Assembly (NCBI GenBank): GCA_965237485.1
Contig: CBDEFQ010000009.1
Span: 186,001-250,000 of the forward strand
DNA length: 64,000 nt
Direction of reading: 5' to 3'
Source: JAAELZ01 sp965237485
GTDB lineage: Bacteria > Pseudomonadota > Gammaproteobacteria > Arenicellales > Poriferihabitantaceae
Every line of letters begins with the position of its first letter. The first letter of the stretch is position 1. Below the pieces are notes generated by a model. That model was given only the letters and a program-made list of their open reading frames with translations, was not told the DNA's origin and made no database searches. Of the stretch, positions 8,305 to 16,733 are shown piece after piece. The translations under genes and the position numbers were made by a program.

Positions 8305-8320
8305 TTCCCCCTAGGGGGAA
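8305..8320. repeat. Perfect 16-base palindrome
   Basis: TTCCCCCTAGGGGGAA sits about 110 bases upstream of the IS256-like reading frame in otherwise AT-rich sequence. It may be part of the element's end or a rearrangement scar. Confidence 0.5.
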
Positions 8321-8426
8321 TTTTTCCGAATTTTTGATTTATTCAAATTTTCTATCTTGGTGTCTTGTAAGTTGAGCCATTTGTGCGTTCCCTGTTTTAA
8401 GCAATTAACATACTGGAGACACCCAA

Positions 8427-8785
8427 ATGACCCAATCAAACAATAACGTATTTGACGTAGTAGTGGAACACACATCTCAGAAGGCCTCGATGCCATGCGC
8501 CCCGTGCTCACCGCACTGCTCAATGAGGCGATGAAGATTGAAAGAGAGCCGTTTCCAGGCGCATCACACTATGAGCATAGTCAAGACCGGCCAGGGTTTG
8601 CCAATGGCTACCAAGATAAGCGTATCGATACGCAAGCCGGTACGCTCAATCTGCGTATCCCAAAGACCGCTCAACACGTTGATGAAGCTTTTTACCCTCA
8701 ATCGCTAGAACGCGGCTTACGCAGCCAACGTGCGATGCTGCTGACCGTTGCTGAAATGTACGTGACGGGCGTTAGCACGCTGTTC
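8427..8785 (+). pseudogene. IS256-family transposase, 5' fragment
   Basis: ATG at 8427 begins MTQSNNNVFDVVVEH, then a frameshift near 8470 is needed to continue as HISEGLDAMRPVLTALLNEA and on through ERGLRSQRAMLLTVAEMYVTGVST. This is the N-terminal portion of a Mutator/IS256 transposase (usually about 400 residues). Homology ends abruptly after GVST near 8785, where it joins the 3'-truncated end of a second transposase on the opposite strand. The DDE catalytic core is absent, so it is dead. Confidence 0.85.
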
Positions 8786-9273
8786 AACAGGTAGGGTTTA
8801 GATCGGCGTAGATTGTATAGATGAGAAACCGAGATACGTGCCAGGTTGGCATACTCAGTTTGCTCATAGACAACTAAGGCGCGCTCACAGAGTTTCTTAG
8901 TGGCATGGCCTGATAACGTACCGTGGAGTTCATCCATATCTGCTAGAAGCTTAATGTCTTGATTGCTATAGCGTCTAGCAAAGCCCCTTGTGGCACGATG
9001 TCGCCACTGGATTCTACCGTGCTTGAGATAGCTGGCAGCCAGGCGTTTCACTTGCACATAAGAGTAACCGCTGATGCGTGTGATATAACGCAGCACAAGA
9101 CCCTTATCGGCTCGACCCGGTTTGCTGTATTTGAAACGCATTAAGGTGCGTTTGATGAAATCATAGCGATTGCGTTTACCGTCGATTGCCAGATCGATTT
9201 CATCAGTGCCTTGTAGCAACAAGCGTGCCTTATCAAGGGTATCTATATGGTGGTCATTCATAATGGTATTCAT
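8782..9273 (-). pseudogene. Integrase-type (ISNCY-like) transposase, N-terminal fragment
   Basis: Starting at 9273 the minus strand reads MNTIMNDHHIDTLDKARLLL and continues with ISGYSYVQVKRLAASY, a helix-turn-helix, then FARRYSNQDIKLLADMDELH, GHATKKLCERA and ISVSHLYNLRRS. This is the N-terminal DNA-binding half of rve-type integrase transposases found in ISNCY-like elements. The C-terminal catalytic half is lost at the junction with the IS256 relic near 8782. Upstream at 9308 and 9335 the decamer GTATCATTTC is repeated, as expected at such an element's end. Confidence 0.75.
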
Positions 9274-9365
9274 TCACCATCATGAACAGAAATTAGATTA
9301 GTTCGGTATCATTTCCGATTAGAATCAGTCCCTTCGCTCAGTATCATTTCATGTTGGACAAGACT

Positions 9366-9898
9366 ATGCCTTGTGTTGGATACACACCGAGTGCTTAATC
9401 CATAAGTTGATACCGCTGAACGAGGGACACCGGCAGGGCATTGCTAAAATACGCGACCAAGTCTGGTGCTTTTATCGGGCGTTAAAAGAGTATAAAACCC
9501 AGCCTTGCGAGAACCAACGTAAAATACTTGAGCAGCGTTTCGATGAAATCTTCACTCAACAGACATGCTACCAAACATTAAATCAGACGCTCAAACGAAT
9601 CCATGCGAATCAAGCAGAATTACTGTTGGTGCTAGATCGACCAGATATTCCGTTACACACCAATGGCAGTGAAACAGACATTCGCGATTACGTGAAAAAA
9701 CGAAAAGTGAGTGGCTCCACCCGCAGCGATGCTGGCCAGCAGTGTCGGGACACGTTTGCCAGTTTGAAAAAGACCTGCCGAAAACTGGATATATCGTTCT
9801 GGCACTACCTGACCCATCGACTTGGTATCGGTGAGCAACATATTGATCCTCTGCCAGATATCATTATGGAACGCGCCAGCTTTGCCACGGGTTATTGA
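9366..9898 (+). pseudogene. IS66-like transposase, C-terminal fragment
   Basis: The frame reads LCWIHTECLIHKLIPLNEGH, then RPDIPLHTNGSETDIRDYVKKRK, GSTRSDAGQQCRDTFASLKK and TCRKLDISFWHYLTHRLG. This is the C-terminal catalytic end of IS66-type transposases, including the last acidic residue region. About two thirds of the usual protein is missing; homology begins abruptly near 9366, right after the end of the integrase-type relic. No accessory tnpB/tnpC gene is visible. Confidence 0.85.
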
Positions 9899-10004
9899 GA
9901 AGTTACCAATTTAGTTCAGACGCAATGTCAAAAGGAACTGAATTGGCATATTCTAAATTTGCATGGAATGGCTCTGGGCCGAGCTTTCCAAGTAGAGCAG
10001 GAAG

Positions 10005-10887
10005 TAGGAGAATAGTAAATCCGCCAACACTATACCTATGGGACGAGCCAGAAGTCCATTTACACCCCATGAACAGAGAAAGCTGTCAGATCGTTACGAA
10101 AGGTGGTTAACTCTTCATCGGCGTCCAGCTGGACAAGAGCAAAGGCTTACGTTTATTTTAGTTAATACTCATTCTCCATTTGCAATATCGGGAGCGATAG
10201 AGCACTCGCATAACATTATTTATTTAGACAATTGTAAAGTTATTCGTCAATCTCTTGATGGTGATAATAGCGCAGATTTGAGAGTGGAGGCGAATAAGAT
10301 GCTCGGTATCGGAATGGCTGATATCTTGCCAACAAAATTGTTGGTAGCTGAAAACCCCGTCGTGGAACTCATAACGTCGCTAGCTTCTAAGTTTGCTTTG
10401 AAAGCAGATCATTTAGCGGTAACCACTGGTGGAGATCATCAAGGAATAACTAAAGTCGAAGATATGGGTGCAATTATTAAACTTCTTAAATCAACCTCCA
10501 AGCAATGGCCTCACAGAGATATTTTCGAAATGAAAATAACGCTAGTTATGGATGATAAAAAAAGCAGAGGCTGACGCAAGTGCGATTGGTGCTGGCGATG
10601 CATTGGACTTGAAATGTATGTCGATTGGCACTCGTGAGTTGGAAGATAGTTACCCATTAGAGTTCGTCAACGAGTTCCTTGCTACTATTGAAATAACAGA
10701 ACCTTGGTCTCCACCCAACTGTAAATTCAAAACTATGCTTAAAAAGCATAATATTTCTGACTTTGAAGGAGTTGGTAAAACCAAGGCTGATCTTGCAAGG
10801 TTCATAGCAAGTAAAATCGTGAGTATGGAAAATCTAGAAAAACAAATTCCCGAAGCACACTTAGTTTTAACTGAGCTATACAATTAA
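10005..10887 (+). pseudogene. Frameshifted AAA ATPase/TOPRIM (OLD-like) gene remnant
   Basis: Three overlapping frames make one protein. 9895-10110 contains PPTLYLWDEPEVHLHP (Walker B and D-loop). 10038-10574 continues from HEQRKL through FILVNTHSPFAISGAI (the switch histidine) and a TOPRIM-like LLVAENPVVELITSLAS. 10552-10887 gives the C terminus (GTRELEDSYPLEFVNEF). The first shift follows HLHP near 10070; the second is in a run of seven A at 10558-10564, where one A too many breaks the frame. The P-loop half is missing, probably replaced by the transposase debris upstream. Intact relatives are overcoming-lysogenization-defect nucleases, often in phage defence. Confidence 0.65.
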
Positions 10888-11271
10888 AGAATTGCAGGAG
10901 GCAGAGGGTGATTGCTCAAGGCAGGATGAGAATTATACGACAGCAATTAGCTAACATTTAAAGGCGCATGCCATTTATGGCGAGCCGGTTAAGAAACTCC
11001 GCATTAAAAATGAATGGCCGAGGTTGAGTTTTATTAGCGGAAGAAGCGAGGACTGTTTGAGCGCAGCGAGTTCCGCAGTGCCGTTAAATAAAATTTAAGC
11101 TCGGGTACCCGCAGGGCCATCATTTGCGGTGCGTTTTGTTGGTTCCGTTATTTTGCGCAAACAAAATAATGAACGCCCGCCACGGCAGCGGCAATGCTAG
11201 TTAGCACTCTGAACTAAAAGATTGCCACGCCACTACGTTCGTCGCAAAGACGTGAAATACTAACAATAAAG
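10888..11271. other. Non-coding stretch with repeat-like segments
   Basis: No gene is seen in 384 bases. It contains a GC-rich segment with the words GAAGCGAGGAC and GAGCGCAGCGAG (11040-11075), typical of dispersed non-coding repeats or element ends, and the REP-like piece at 11219. The minus-strand dehydratase gene ends immediately to the right. Confidence 0.5.
11219..11252. repeat. Dispersed-repeat-like segment
   Basis: The stretch beginning AGATTGCCACGCCACTACG and ending CGCAAAGACG resembles the widespread short repeat seen in many bacterial genomes as AGATTGC..CGTC..CGTTCCTCGCAA.GACG. This is recognition from memory; copy number in this genome is unknown. Confidence 0.4.
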
Positions 11272-13143
11272 TCAGAACGCTTTCTGCGACCCCTCCCGAT
11301 ATTTATTCTGTGGCACAAAGCCACTTTTCCCCGCTTCACGCGGTTGTGGCACCCACAGCACCCGATCCGGATGCATTCCGGCTCCGTAGACTGCGGAAAC
11401 GGCTGACTTTCGCATTCGGTTTAATAAACGGGTATCGACTTCGCCGCAGGCGGGATGCACTCCGCCATTATCAGCCACTTCTTTTTCCCATGTGGCTCTA
11501 CGTGTATTGAGCGTTACTGCGTCATTCAATGACACGCAGTTGATCTCATTGGTGTCGAGATCCACGATAATCTCATCACCATCTTCGACAAAGGCAATCG
11601 GGCCACCTAGTGCGGCTTCCGGCCCAACGTGGCCGATTACTAGACCGACAGAGCCCCCCGAAAAACGCGCATCAGTCATCATGCCGATCACGATATTTCT
11701 CTCGCGGCAAAGCGTTGTGATACGGGAAGTTGAGTCAAGCATTTCGGGCATGCCTGGTGCACCGCAAGGCCCTTCATAGCGCACGATAACCATATCGTGA
11801 TTACTGAAGCTTTCCGGCGTCGTTTCCAGTGCATCGAGAAGCCGCTGCTCTCCGTTGAAGATGCGGGCGTTGCCAACAAATTGATTATTCTCTAGCCCGC
11901 CCTCAACGCCGGCCAGCTTAAGTACTGCACTAAATTCAGGTGAAAGATTGCCGCCTAGTACTCGCAGGCCGCCCGTTGGTTTGAATGGTTTTTCCACGGT
12001 ATACACCACGGTGCCATCGGGTTTTGCGGTATTTAGCCGGGCAATTTGCTCGGCCAGCGTTTCGCCCGTGCAGGTTAGAGCATCGCCATTTAACAGCCCG
12101 GCATCCATTAACTCTTTGACGATGACTTGTACACCACCGTTTTCATCGATGTCGACCATGGAGTATTGTCCGTATGGACGTGCGTCGGTTAAAACAGGGA
12201 CCACATATTGTGACAAGTGATTAAATTCTTCTGGCGACATGATGTCTTCAGAAAAACTGCGAAATCCTGCCGCTCGCGCAATTTCGGGAGCATGTAGTAG
12301 AACATTTGTTGATCCGCCGATTGCCATCGAAACAATAACAGCGTTGCGAATGGCATCACGGGTGACGATGTCGCGCGGTGTTTGGCCCCGTTCGATCAAC
12401 CCCTTCAAATAAGTAACAAGCTGTTGTGGAAATTCGTTTACTCGGCGCGAGTCGTCAGATGGTGGCGCAACCATGTGCAGTGGTTGCATTCCGACAACCG
12501 CAATAAAAGTTTGCATCGTGTTATAGGTAAAGATACCGCCGCAACTGCCGTATCCTGGGCAGGCTTCGCGCGCGATGCGAACTTTAAGTTCGGTGTCGGT
12601 ACTACCCGCTACTTGGAAACCACTAATGATATCAATGGGCTCTGCGGTGACTGAATCTCTGCCAGGACGGATCGCGCCATCAGACATAATGATCGCAGGT
12701 CGGTCATGTTCAAGAATGCCAGCCAAAGTGCCAACCGGCGGTTTGTCACACGCAACCACTGCGATTGTTCCTTCCAGGCCGCTCGCACTCAGATGTTCGC
12801 AAACCGTATCATGGGTGACTTCACGGCCAATAAGAGAGTAACGCATTTCCCGTGTGCCGTTACGCATACCATCGGAGGTCGCAACCGTATACTCGGGTTG
12901 TACCAGACGCATTGGCATCTGATCTTCGCCGCGCCCAAGCCGACTTCGCAGGTTTTCGTGAATGGCTTCAACCTTTCGCTGCACACCCAAATAACATTGG
13001 CTATCGCCCTTGGTACCCATGACACCCACAGAGGGTTCGTGGATCAAATCCATATCGGTGCCGAGCTCACGCGCTATACCATAAGTTTGGGCGTTGCGGC
13101 CGGGGTTACTGTCAAACACGACGGCTTTCGACTTTTTCGTCAT
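11272..13143 (-). CDS. IlvD/Edd family dehydratase (dihydroxy-acid or sugar-acid)
   Basis: I place the start at 13143 (MTKKSKAVVF), because AGGAAAC lies just upstream; an upstream ATG at 13212 would add 23 unlikely residues. The 623-residue enzyme has the Fe-S dehydratase hallmarks: a first cluster Cys at residue 50 (GDSQC), ACDKPPVGTLAG, CPGYGSCGGIFTYNTM, IVSMAIGGSTNVLLH, YEGPCGAPGMPEM and MMTDARFSGGSVG. These enzymes remove water from 2,3-dihydroxy acids: branched-chain amino-acid synthesis (IlvD), 6-phosphogluconate (Edd) or aldonic acids. The GDSQCYLG and CDKPP variants and the lack of ilv neighbours favour a non-housekeeping dehydratase. It stands alone on its strand. Confidence 0.85.
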   Translation of the reverse strand: MTKKSKAVVFDSNPGRNAQTYGIARELGTDMDLIHEPSVGVMGTKGDSQCYLGVQRKVEAIHENLRSRLGRGEDQMPMRLVQPEYTVATSDGMRNGTREMRYSLIGREVTHDTVCEHLSASGLEGTIAVVACDKPPVGTLAGILEHDRPAIIMSDGAIRPGRDSVTAEPIDIISGFQVAGSTDTELKVRIAREACPGYGSCGGIFTYNTMQTFIAVVGMQPLHMVAPPSDDSRRVNEFPQQLVTYLKGLIERGQTPRDIVTRDAIRNAVIVSMAIGGSTNVLLHAPEIARAAGFRSFSEDIMSPEEFNHLSQYVVPVLTDARPYGQYSMVDIDENGGVQVIVKELMDAGLLNGDALTCTGETLAEQIARLNTAKPDGTVVYTVEKPFKPTGGLRVLGGNLSPEFSAVLKLAGVEGGLENNQFVGNARIFNGEQRLLDALETTPESFSNHDMVIVRYEGPCGAPGMPEMLDSTSRITTLCRERNIVIGMMTDARFSGGSVGLVIGHVGPEAALGGPIAFVEDGDEIIVDLDTNEINCVSLNDAVTLNTRRATWEKEVADNGGVHPACGEVDTRLLNRMRKSAVSAVYGAGMHPDRVLWVPQPREAGKSGFVPQNKYREGSQKAF

Positions 13144-13306
13144 TAAAGTTTCCTGTCTATTCTGGTTTGAATGGGGTTGGTGATATTTTAAGGCTTTTGC
13201 TGTTGGGTTCAAGAGCGCAGATTCGAAAACTAATATTCTCTAGAAAATAGAGCATAGAATTATCGAAGAAATTTCGGTAAAAAAGGTCACCCTGTTTTCT
13301 TTGGCA

Positions 13307-13333
13307 TAAAAAAAGCCGCAGTGACTGCGGCTT
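13307..13333 (-). terminator. Rho-independent terminator of the secreted-protein gene
   Basis: Perfect 8-bp stem AAGCCGCA/TGCGGCTT around GTGAC, followed on the minus strand by a run of seven T (A at 13308-13314 on the plus strand). It lies 26 bases after the stop of the minus-strand gene at 13359. Confidence 0.88.
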
Positions 13334-13358
13334 AATCTTAGCTGCTGAGATTTAATCG

Positions 13359-13817
13359 TTACGAGCAGTTACCCCAGCAATCTTCGTTAAAGGTTCCGCT
13401 TTTGCAAGGACGCTTATTTTTGTAATCCCATTCGGTGCAATGAAACTTCTTGCCGCGAAATACTTCGTAGTCGTTAGCGGCTCCGCTATTACTGTTTGAG
13501 TTAGTTGTGCCATAACTTTGGGTTGTCGAGCCAAAAGTGCCAGAGCCAATAGAATAAGGGTCCACCTCTTGTTTGTCCGCGCATTGTACGTTGCTGCGGC
13601 AAGTGCGGATGTGGGTTTTGGTGTCGTCACACATCACTGCATAAATTTGCCCATTGCATACAGGTTTTTTTGAATTCAATCCAACTGTAGCACAAGTCCT
13701 ACCGCTACTTTTTACCCAAGGAGTGTTTACGCAATCGCTTGCTGCAACAGCAATGTTACTAGCAAAGAATTGCAGGCATAGCACGCTGGCTAGACCTATT
13801 AGTCTGAAAGCACGCAT
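13359..13817 (-). CDS. Secreted cysteine-rich protein of unknown function
   Basis: A 152-residue protein with a clear Sec signal peptide (MRAFRLIGLASVLCLQFFAS then NIAVAA, cleavage near residue 26). The mature part has two Cys-rich blocks joined by a flexible Ser/Thr/Gly/Asn linker (GSGTFGSTTQSYGTTNSNSN): C..C..C..C..C..C in residues 29-80 and FHCTEWDYKNKRPC...CWGNCS at the end. The even spacing suggests disulfide-bonded modules in the periplasm or outside the cell. It forms a single-gene unit with its own terminator. I do not recognise the family. Confidence 0.75.
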   Translation of the reverse strand: MRAFRLIGLASVLCLQFFASNIAVAASDCVNTPWVKSSGRTCATVGLNSKKPVCNGQIYAVMCDDTKTHIRTCRSNVQCADKQEVDPYSIGSGTFGSTTQSYGTTNSNSNSGAANDYEVFRGKKFHCTEWDYKNKRPCKSGTFNEDCWGNCS

Positions 13818-13887
13818 TTTTAAAGTCCAATTAATGTAAGAAATGTAAACATTCTAGCATCGGCCGATGAATTATCAATGAACTAAT

Positions 13888-15030
13888 CTAGCTTTGTGCA
13901 ATTAGATCACGTAACTCCACATCTAGTTTGTCCAACACTGTGTCATAGGGAAATGCACCAAGCTTCTCTCCTCTGCGGCTCAAATTGACAAAATTAGGGC
14001 CACACCACAAACCTAGATCGGCATCGTCGGTTTCGCCCGGGCCATTTACTCGGCAGCCCATGACTGCGATGCTTAGGCTGTTTTCTAAAGCAAACCGCGT
14101 GCGCTGCTTTACCTGTTGTGCAAGGTCAATAAATGCCTCGTTTTCGACTCGTGAGCAACTGGGGCAACTGATAATGTTGAGTTTGCTAGGGTCGAAATCG
14201 CCATCTGCCGCATGAATGCCGGCATTAGCATCAGCAATAATTTGCTGGCCCACCACAATTTCCTGTTGTTTGTCGGCATGGGGTAAGGTGAGTGAAACCC
14301 GCAAGGTGTCGCCAATGCCTTGTGCTAGCAAGGGCAAGAATGCCACGCGTGTTTTATCTACGCCTTCGGGTGGCATGCCGGCTTCAGTCACACCTAGGTG
14401 CAACGGGATTTCTGGTCGTTCAGCAGCAAATCGCTGATAGGCATCCACCGCTTTACGGGGGTCAGAGTCTTTCAGAGAGACGCAGTAACGCGTGAAGCCG
14501 ATCGAATCAAGCAACTCGCAATGATCTAAAGCGCTGGCAATCATCGGGGCGATTGAGTCGTCGCTGGGGAATAAGTCTATTTTTGCCGGATCCATTGAGC
14601 CTGCGTTGACACCGACACGCATCGCGCAGTCATTTTTTTCAGCGATATCGGCAAGATATTTAACTTTGTCTTGCCAAGACTTGCTCTTCTCATGATGATA
14701 TAAATGCCCTGGGTTGTAACGTATTTTTTCTACATGTGGAGCTAAAATCGCGGCAAGCCGATAATTTTCTTGTAGATCTACGCTTAAGTTGGCCCCAGTG
14801 TGTTGGCGAATTTCAATTAGCGCAGCCGCATCTCGCTTGTTGTCTGCTGCAATACGGATGATGTCGGCGTTGGTGGATTCTAGGTTGCGAATTTGTAATA
14901 GTGTGTCGTCAATTTGTCGCGTTGGGGTGGCACACATACTTTGCACTGCGATGGGGTTACCAGCGCCAATTTTGATAGAGCCAATCTGCACTTCGCGGGT
15001 AGGTTTTCTAACGATTTCGCGTATGGACAT
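13888..15030 (-). CDS. ispG: 4-hydroxy-3-methylbut-2-enyl diphosphate synthase IspG
   Basis: This 380-residue iron-sulfur enzyme catalyses the penultimate step of the MEP isoprenoid pathway, turning 2-C-methylerythritol cyclodiphosphate into HMBPP. The TIM barrel shows the substrate region SVDLQENYRLA and IRYNPGHLYHH. The [4Fe-4S] ligands are C289 and C292 (ISCPSCSR) and C326 (GCRVNGPGE). The C terminus is compact, so this is the short two-domain bacterial type. It is transcribed away from birA; the 143 bases between must hold both promoters. ATG start at 15030. Confidence 0.95.
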   Translation of the reverse strand: MSIREIVRKPTREVQIGSIKIGAGNPIAVQSMCATPTRQIDDTLLQIRNLESTNADIIRIAADNKRDAAALIEIRQHTGANLSVDLQENYRLAAILAPHVEKIRYNPGHLYHHEKSKSWQDKVKYLADIAEKNDCAMRVGVNAGSMDPAKIDLFPSDDSIAPMIASALDHCELLDSIGFTRYCVSLKDSDPRKAVDAYQRFAAERPEIPLHLGVTEAGMPPEGVDKTRVAFLPLLAQGIGDTLRVSLTLPHADKQQEIVVGQQIIADANAGIHAADGDFDPSKLNIISCPSCSRVENEAFIDLAQQVKQRTRFALENSLSIAVMGCRVNGPGETDDADLGLWCGPNFVNLSRRGEKLGAFPYDTVLDKLDVELRDLIAQS

Positions 15031-15173
15031 CGATTAAGTTTTAGTTCAAATAGAGCTATTATTTGCGAGAACGTACCGTATCGCTGTGTTAGCTATTTGG
15101 TTTGTTTTCAAGGATTTTAAGCTGGGCTAATGGTATATTCGGCAGCAATTTTAAGCAATCAATCTTACGCTCT

Positions 15174-15989
15174 ATGCAGAAATTTAACGCGCTGTCAGAT
15201 CGGGTTGCCGACCAGGCAGACGGCTTAGATTTGCAGCGCGCAAATCATTTACTTTCGCGTTCCGGGGTTGATTGGTTAAATGAAATAGAACATTTCGAGT
15301 CTTTGAAGTCGACTAACCAAACCCTATTAGAGCGTACTTCCTCTATCCACGGAAGTATTTGTTTGGCGGATATGCAAACGAAAGGCCGTGGCCGTTTGAG
15401 CCGAAACTGGGTTGGCGCGCAATCTACCAATATTGCCATGTCCTTGGGTTGGGAGCCAAAGCTTGCGGTTGGTTCGGCGCTGAGTTTAGTGGTTGGCGTC
15501 GCGGTTGCTGAGACACTACGTTCGTTCGGCGTGGTAGAGGCCGGTTTAAAGTGGCCCAATGATATTTTGGCTGGTCGTCAGAAGTTGGGCGGAATATTAA
15601 TTGAAGCGGTAAACCAAGGTAGTGAAATTTATTATGTCATTGGTGTTGGCTTAAATTTAAGTTTGGAAGCGGGAGAAGCCGCAAAGATCAACCAAGCATG
15701 GACAGATTTATTCCGCCTTGGCTATAAATTAGACCGCACTGAACTGACGGCTGAGCTTATTATTCAGATTGCTACAAATATCGAGGCTTACGCGGCGCAG
15801 GGAATTGAGATTTTTCGTGCGCGCTGGGACGAACTACATGTATTTAACAAGCAAATGGTTGAGTTTGATTTAGCAGGCCAGCATTATCACGGTATTGTAC
15901 AGGGGGTTGATGACGATGGTGCTTTGTTGATGGAAATGGACGGTTTGAGTAGAAGCTTTGTTGCAGGCGAAATTAAGGTGAAAGTCTGA
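15174..15989 (+). CDS. birA: Biotin--[acetyl-CoA-carboxylase] ligase, short BirA
   Basis: The enzyme attaches biotin to the carboxylase carrier protein through biotinyl-AMP. I start it at the ATG at 15174 (MQKFNALSDRVADQ); the frame opens further upstream but with a non-homologous lead. With this start it has 271 residues. Motifs are GRGRLSRNW (71-79, adenylate loop), KWPNDIL (126-132) and KLGGILIE (137-144), followed by the C-terminal SH3-like domain. A helix-rich N terminus replaces or degrades the winged-helix repressor domain of E. coli BirA, so a regulatory role is doubtful. It overlaps coaX by one base. Confidence 0.92.
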   Translation: MQKFNALSDRVADQADGLDLQRANHLLSRSGVDWLNEIEHFESLKSTNQTLLERTSSIHGSICLADMQTKGRGRLSRNWVGAQSTNIAMSLGWEPKLAVGSALSLVVGVAVAETLRSFGVVEAGLKWPNDILAGRQKLGGILIEAVNQGSEIYYVIGVGLNLSLEAGEAAKINQAWTDLFRLGYKLDRTELTAELIIQIATNIEAYAAQGIEIFRARWDELHVFNKQMVEFDLAGQHYHGIVQGVDDDGALLMEMDGLSRSFVAGEIKVKV

Positions 15990-16732
15990 TGTTACTGTTA
16001 ATTGATATAGGCAACAGCCGTTTTAAATGGCAAGCTAAGCAGGGCGGGCTGCAAGGTGCCATGTTTCATGCTGAGCAGGAGTTGGGAGCTTATTTGTCAG
16101 AATACTGGTCTAAGCTGGATAACGTTACTGCGTGTTGGGGTTGTTCAGTTGTGAATAGTCGGGCTCGAGATAAATTAGACAAATGGTGTAACCACAGCTG
16201 GGGGTTTACAGTCAATTGGGTTGAGTCATCTGCACAACTTCTTGGGGTGCAAAACTTGTATGCTGAGCCTGAGACTTTGGGATGTGACAGATGGGTCGCA
16301 CTGATAGCAGCGAGGAGCAAGTATCCTGACCAGGCCGTTTGTATCATTGACGCGGGAACAGCAATCACAGTCGATGCCTTGTCGCATACAGGGAAGTTTC
16401 TAGGCGGCACTATAATTCCAGGGAACGCCTTACTACGCCAAGCCTTAGGGCATAATACAGCCCAAGTGCCTGCAGTAGAGGAAAATCAAAACGCTCAACT
16501 GGATGTGCAGGCTCGTACTACAGAACAAGCGGTTAATACAGGTGTTGAATTGCTACTTCAAGGTGGCGTTAGCCGTATAATTCAGGAACACCTTACAAAG
16601 TATCAAAGAAAGATGAAAATAGTTGTCACTGGCGGTGATGCGCATAGTTTGAAATTGCCTTATGCCGGAATCATAAATGAGCCCAATTTGGTGTTCGACG
16701 GCTTAAAGTTAATTGCGAAAAGGGCAAAATAA
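15989..16732 (+). CDS. coaX: Type III pantothenate kinase
   Basis: CoaX phosphorylates pantothenate, the first step of coenzyme A synthesis. The 247-residue ASKHA-fold protein has the P-loop-like IDIGNSRFKW at residues 5-14, the LGCDRWVALIAA helix, the catalytic/phosphate motif IDAGTAITVDAL and the late VVTGGDA adenosine-binding loop. The start ATG overlaps the birA stop (TGATG), indicating translational coupling. The birA-coaX-SPOR order before the tRNA-tuf cluster is common in gammaproteobacteria. Confidence 0.95.
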   Translation: MLLLIDIGNSRFKWQAKQGGLQGAMFHAEQELGAYLSEYWSKLDNVTACWGCSVVNSRARDKLDKWCNHSWGFTVNWVESSAQLLGVQNLYAEPETLGCDRWVALIAARSKYPDQAVCIIDAGTAITVDALSHTGKFLGGTIIPGNALLRQALGHNTAQVPAVEENQNAQLDVQARTTEQAVNTGVELLLQGGVSRIIQEHLTKYQRKMKIVVTGGDAHSLKLPYAGIINEPNLVFDGLKLIAKRAK

Positions 16733-16733
16733 T

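Larger units (their letters stand above)
8061..8426. other. Gene-free AT-rich spacer before transposase relics
   Basis: Apart from one doubtful 32-codon frame, nothing coding is seen. It includes a 16-base perfect palindrome at 8305-8320 (TTCCCCCTAGGGGGAA), close to the presumed left end of the IS256-type relic. It must also hold the promoter of the minus-strand oxygenase/dddP operon. Confidence 0.5.

Noticed and set aside
10552..10570. Possible programmed frameshift at A7 in the AAA/TOPRIM gene
   Set aside because: The needed shift is +1, not the -1 favoured by A-rich slippery sites. The same gene has another frameshift and lacks its P-loop half, so mutation is simpler.
12706..13146. 146-codon plus-strand frame opposite the dehydratase
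   Set aside because: Antisense shadow of a conserved enzyme, with no start signal or recognisable domain.
13352..13630. 92-codon minus-strand frame overlapping the secreted Cys-rich gene
   Set aside because: It lies entirely inside the better frame, which has a signal peptide, an ATG and a terminator; it has no features of its own.
15102..15173. 24-codon N-terminal extension of birA
   Set aside because: It has no similarity to ligases and no good ribosome binding site; ATG 15174 gives a protein of normal short-BirA length.
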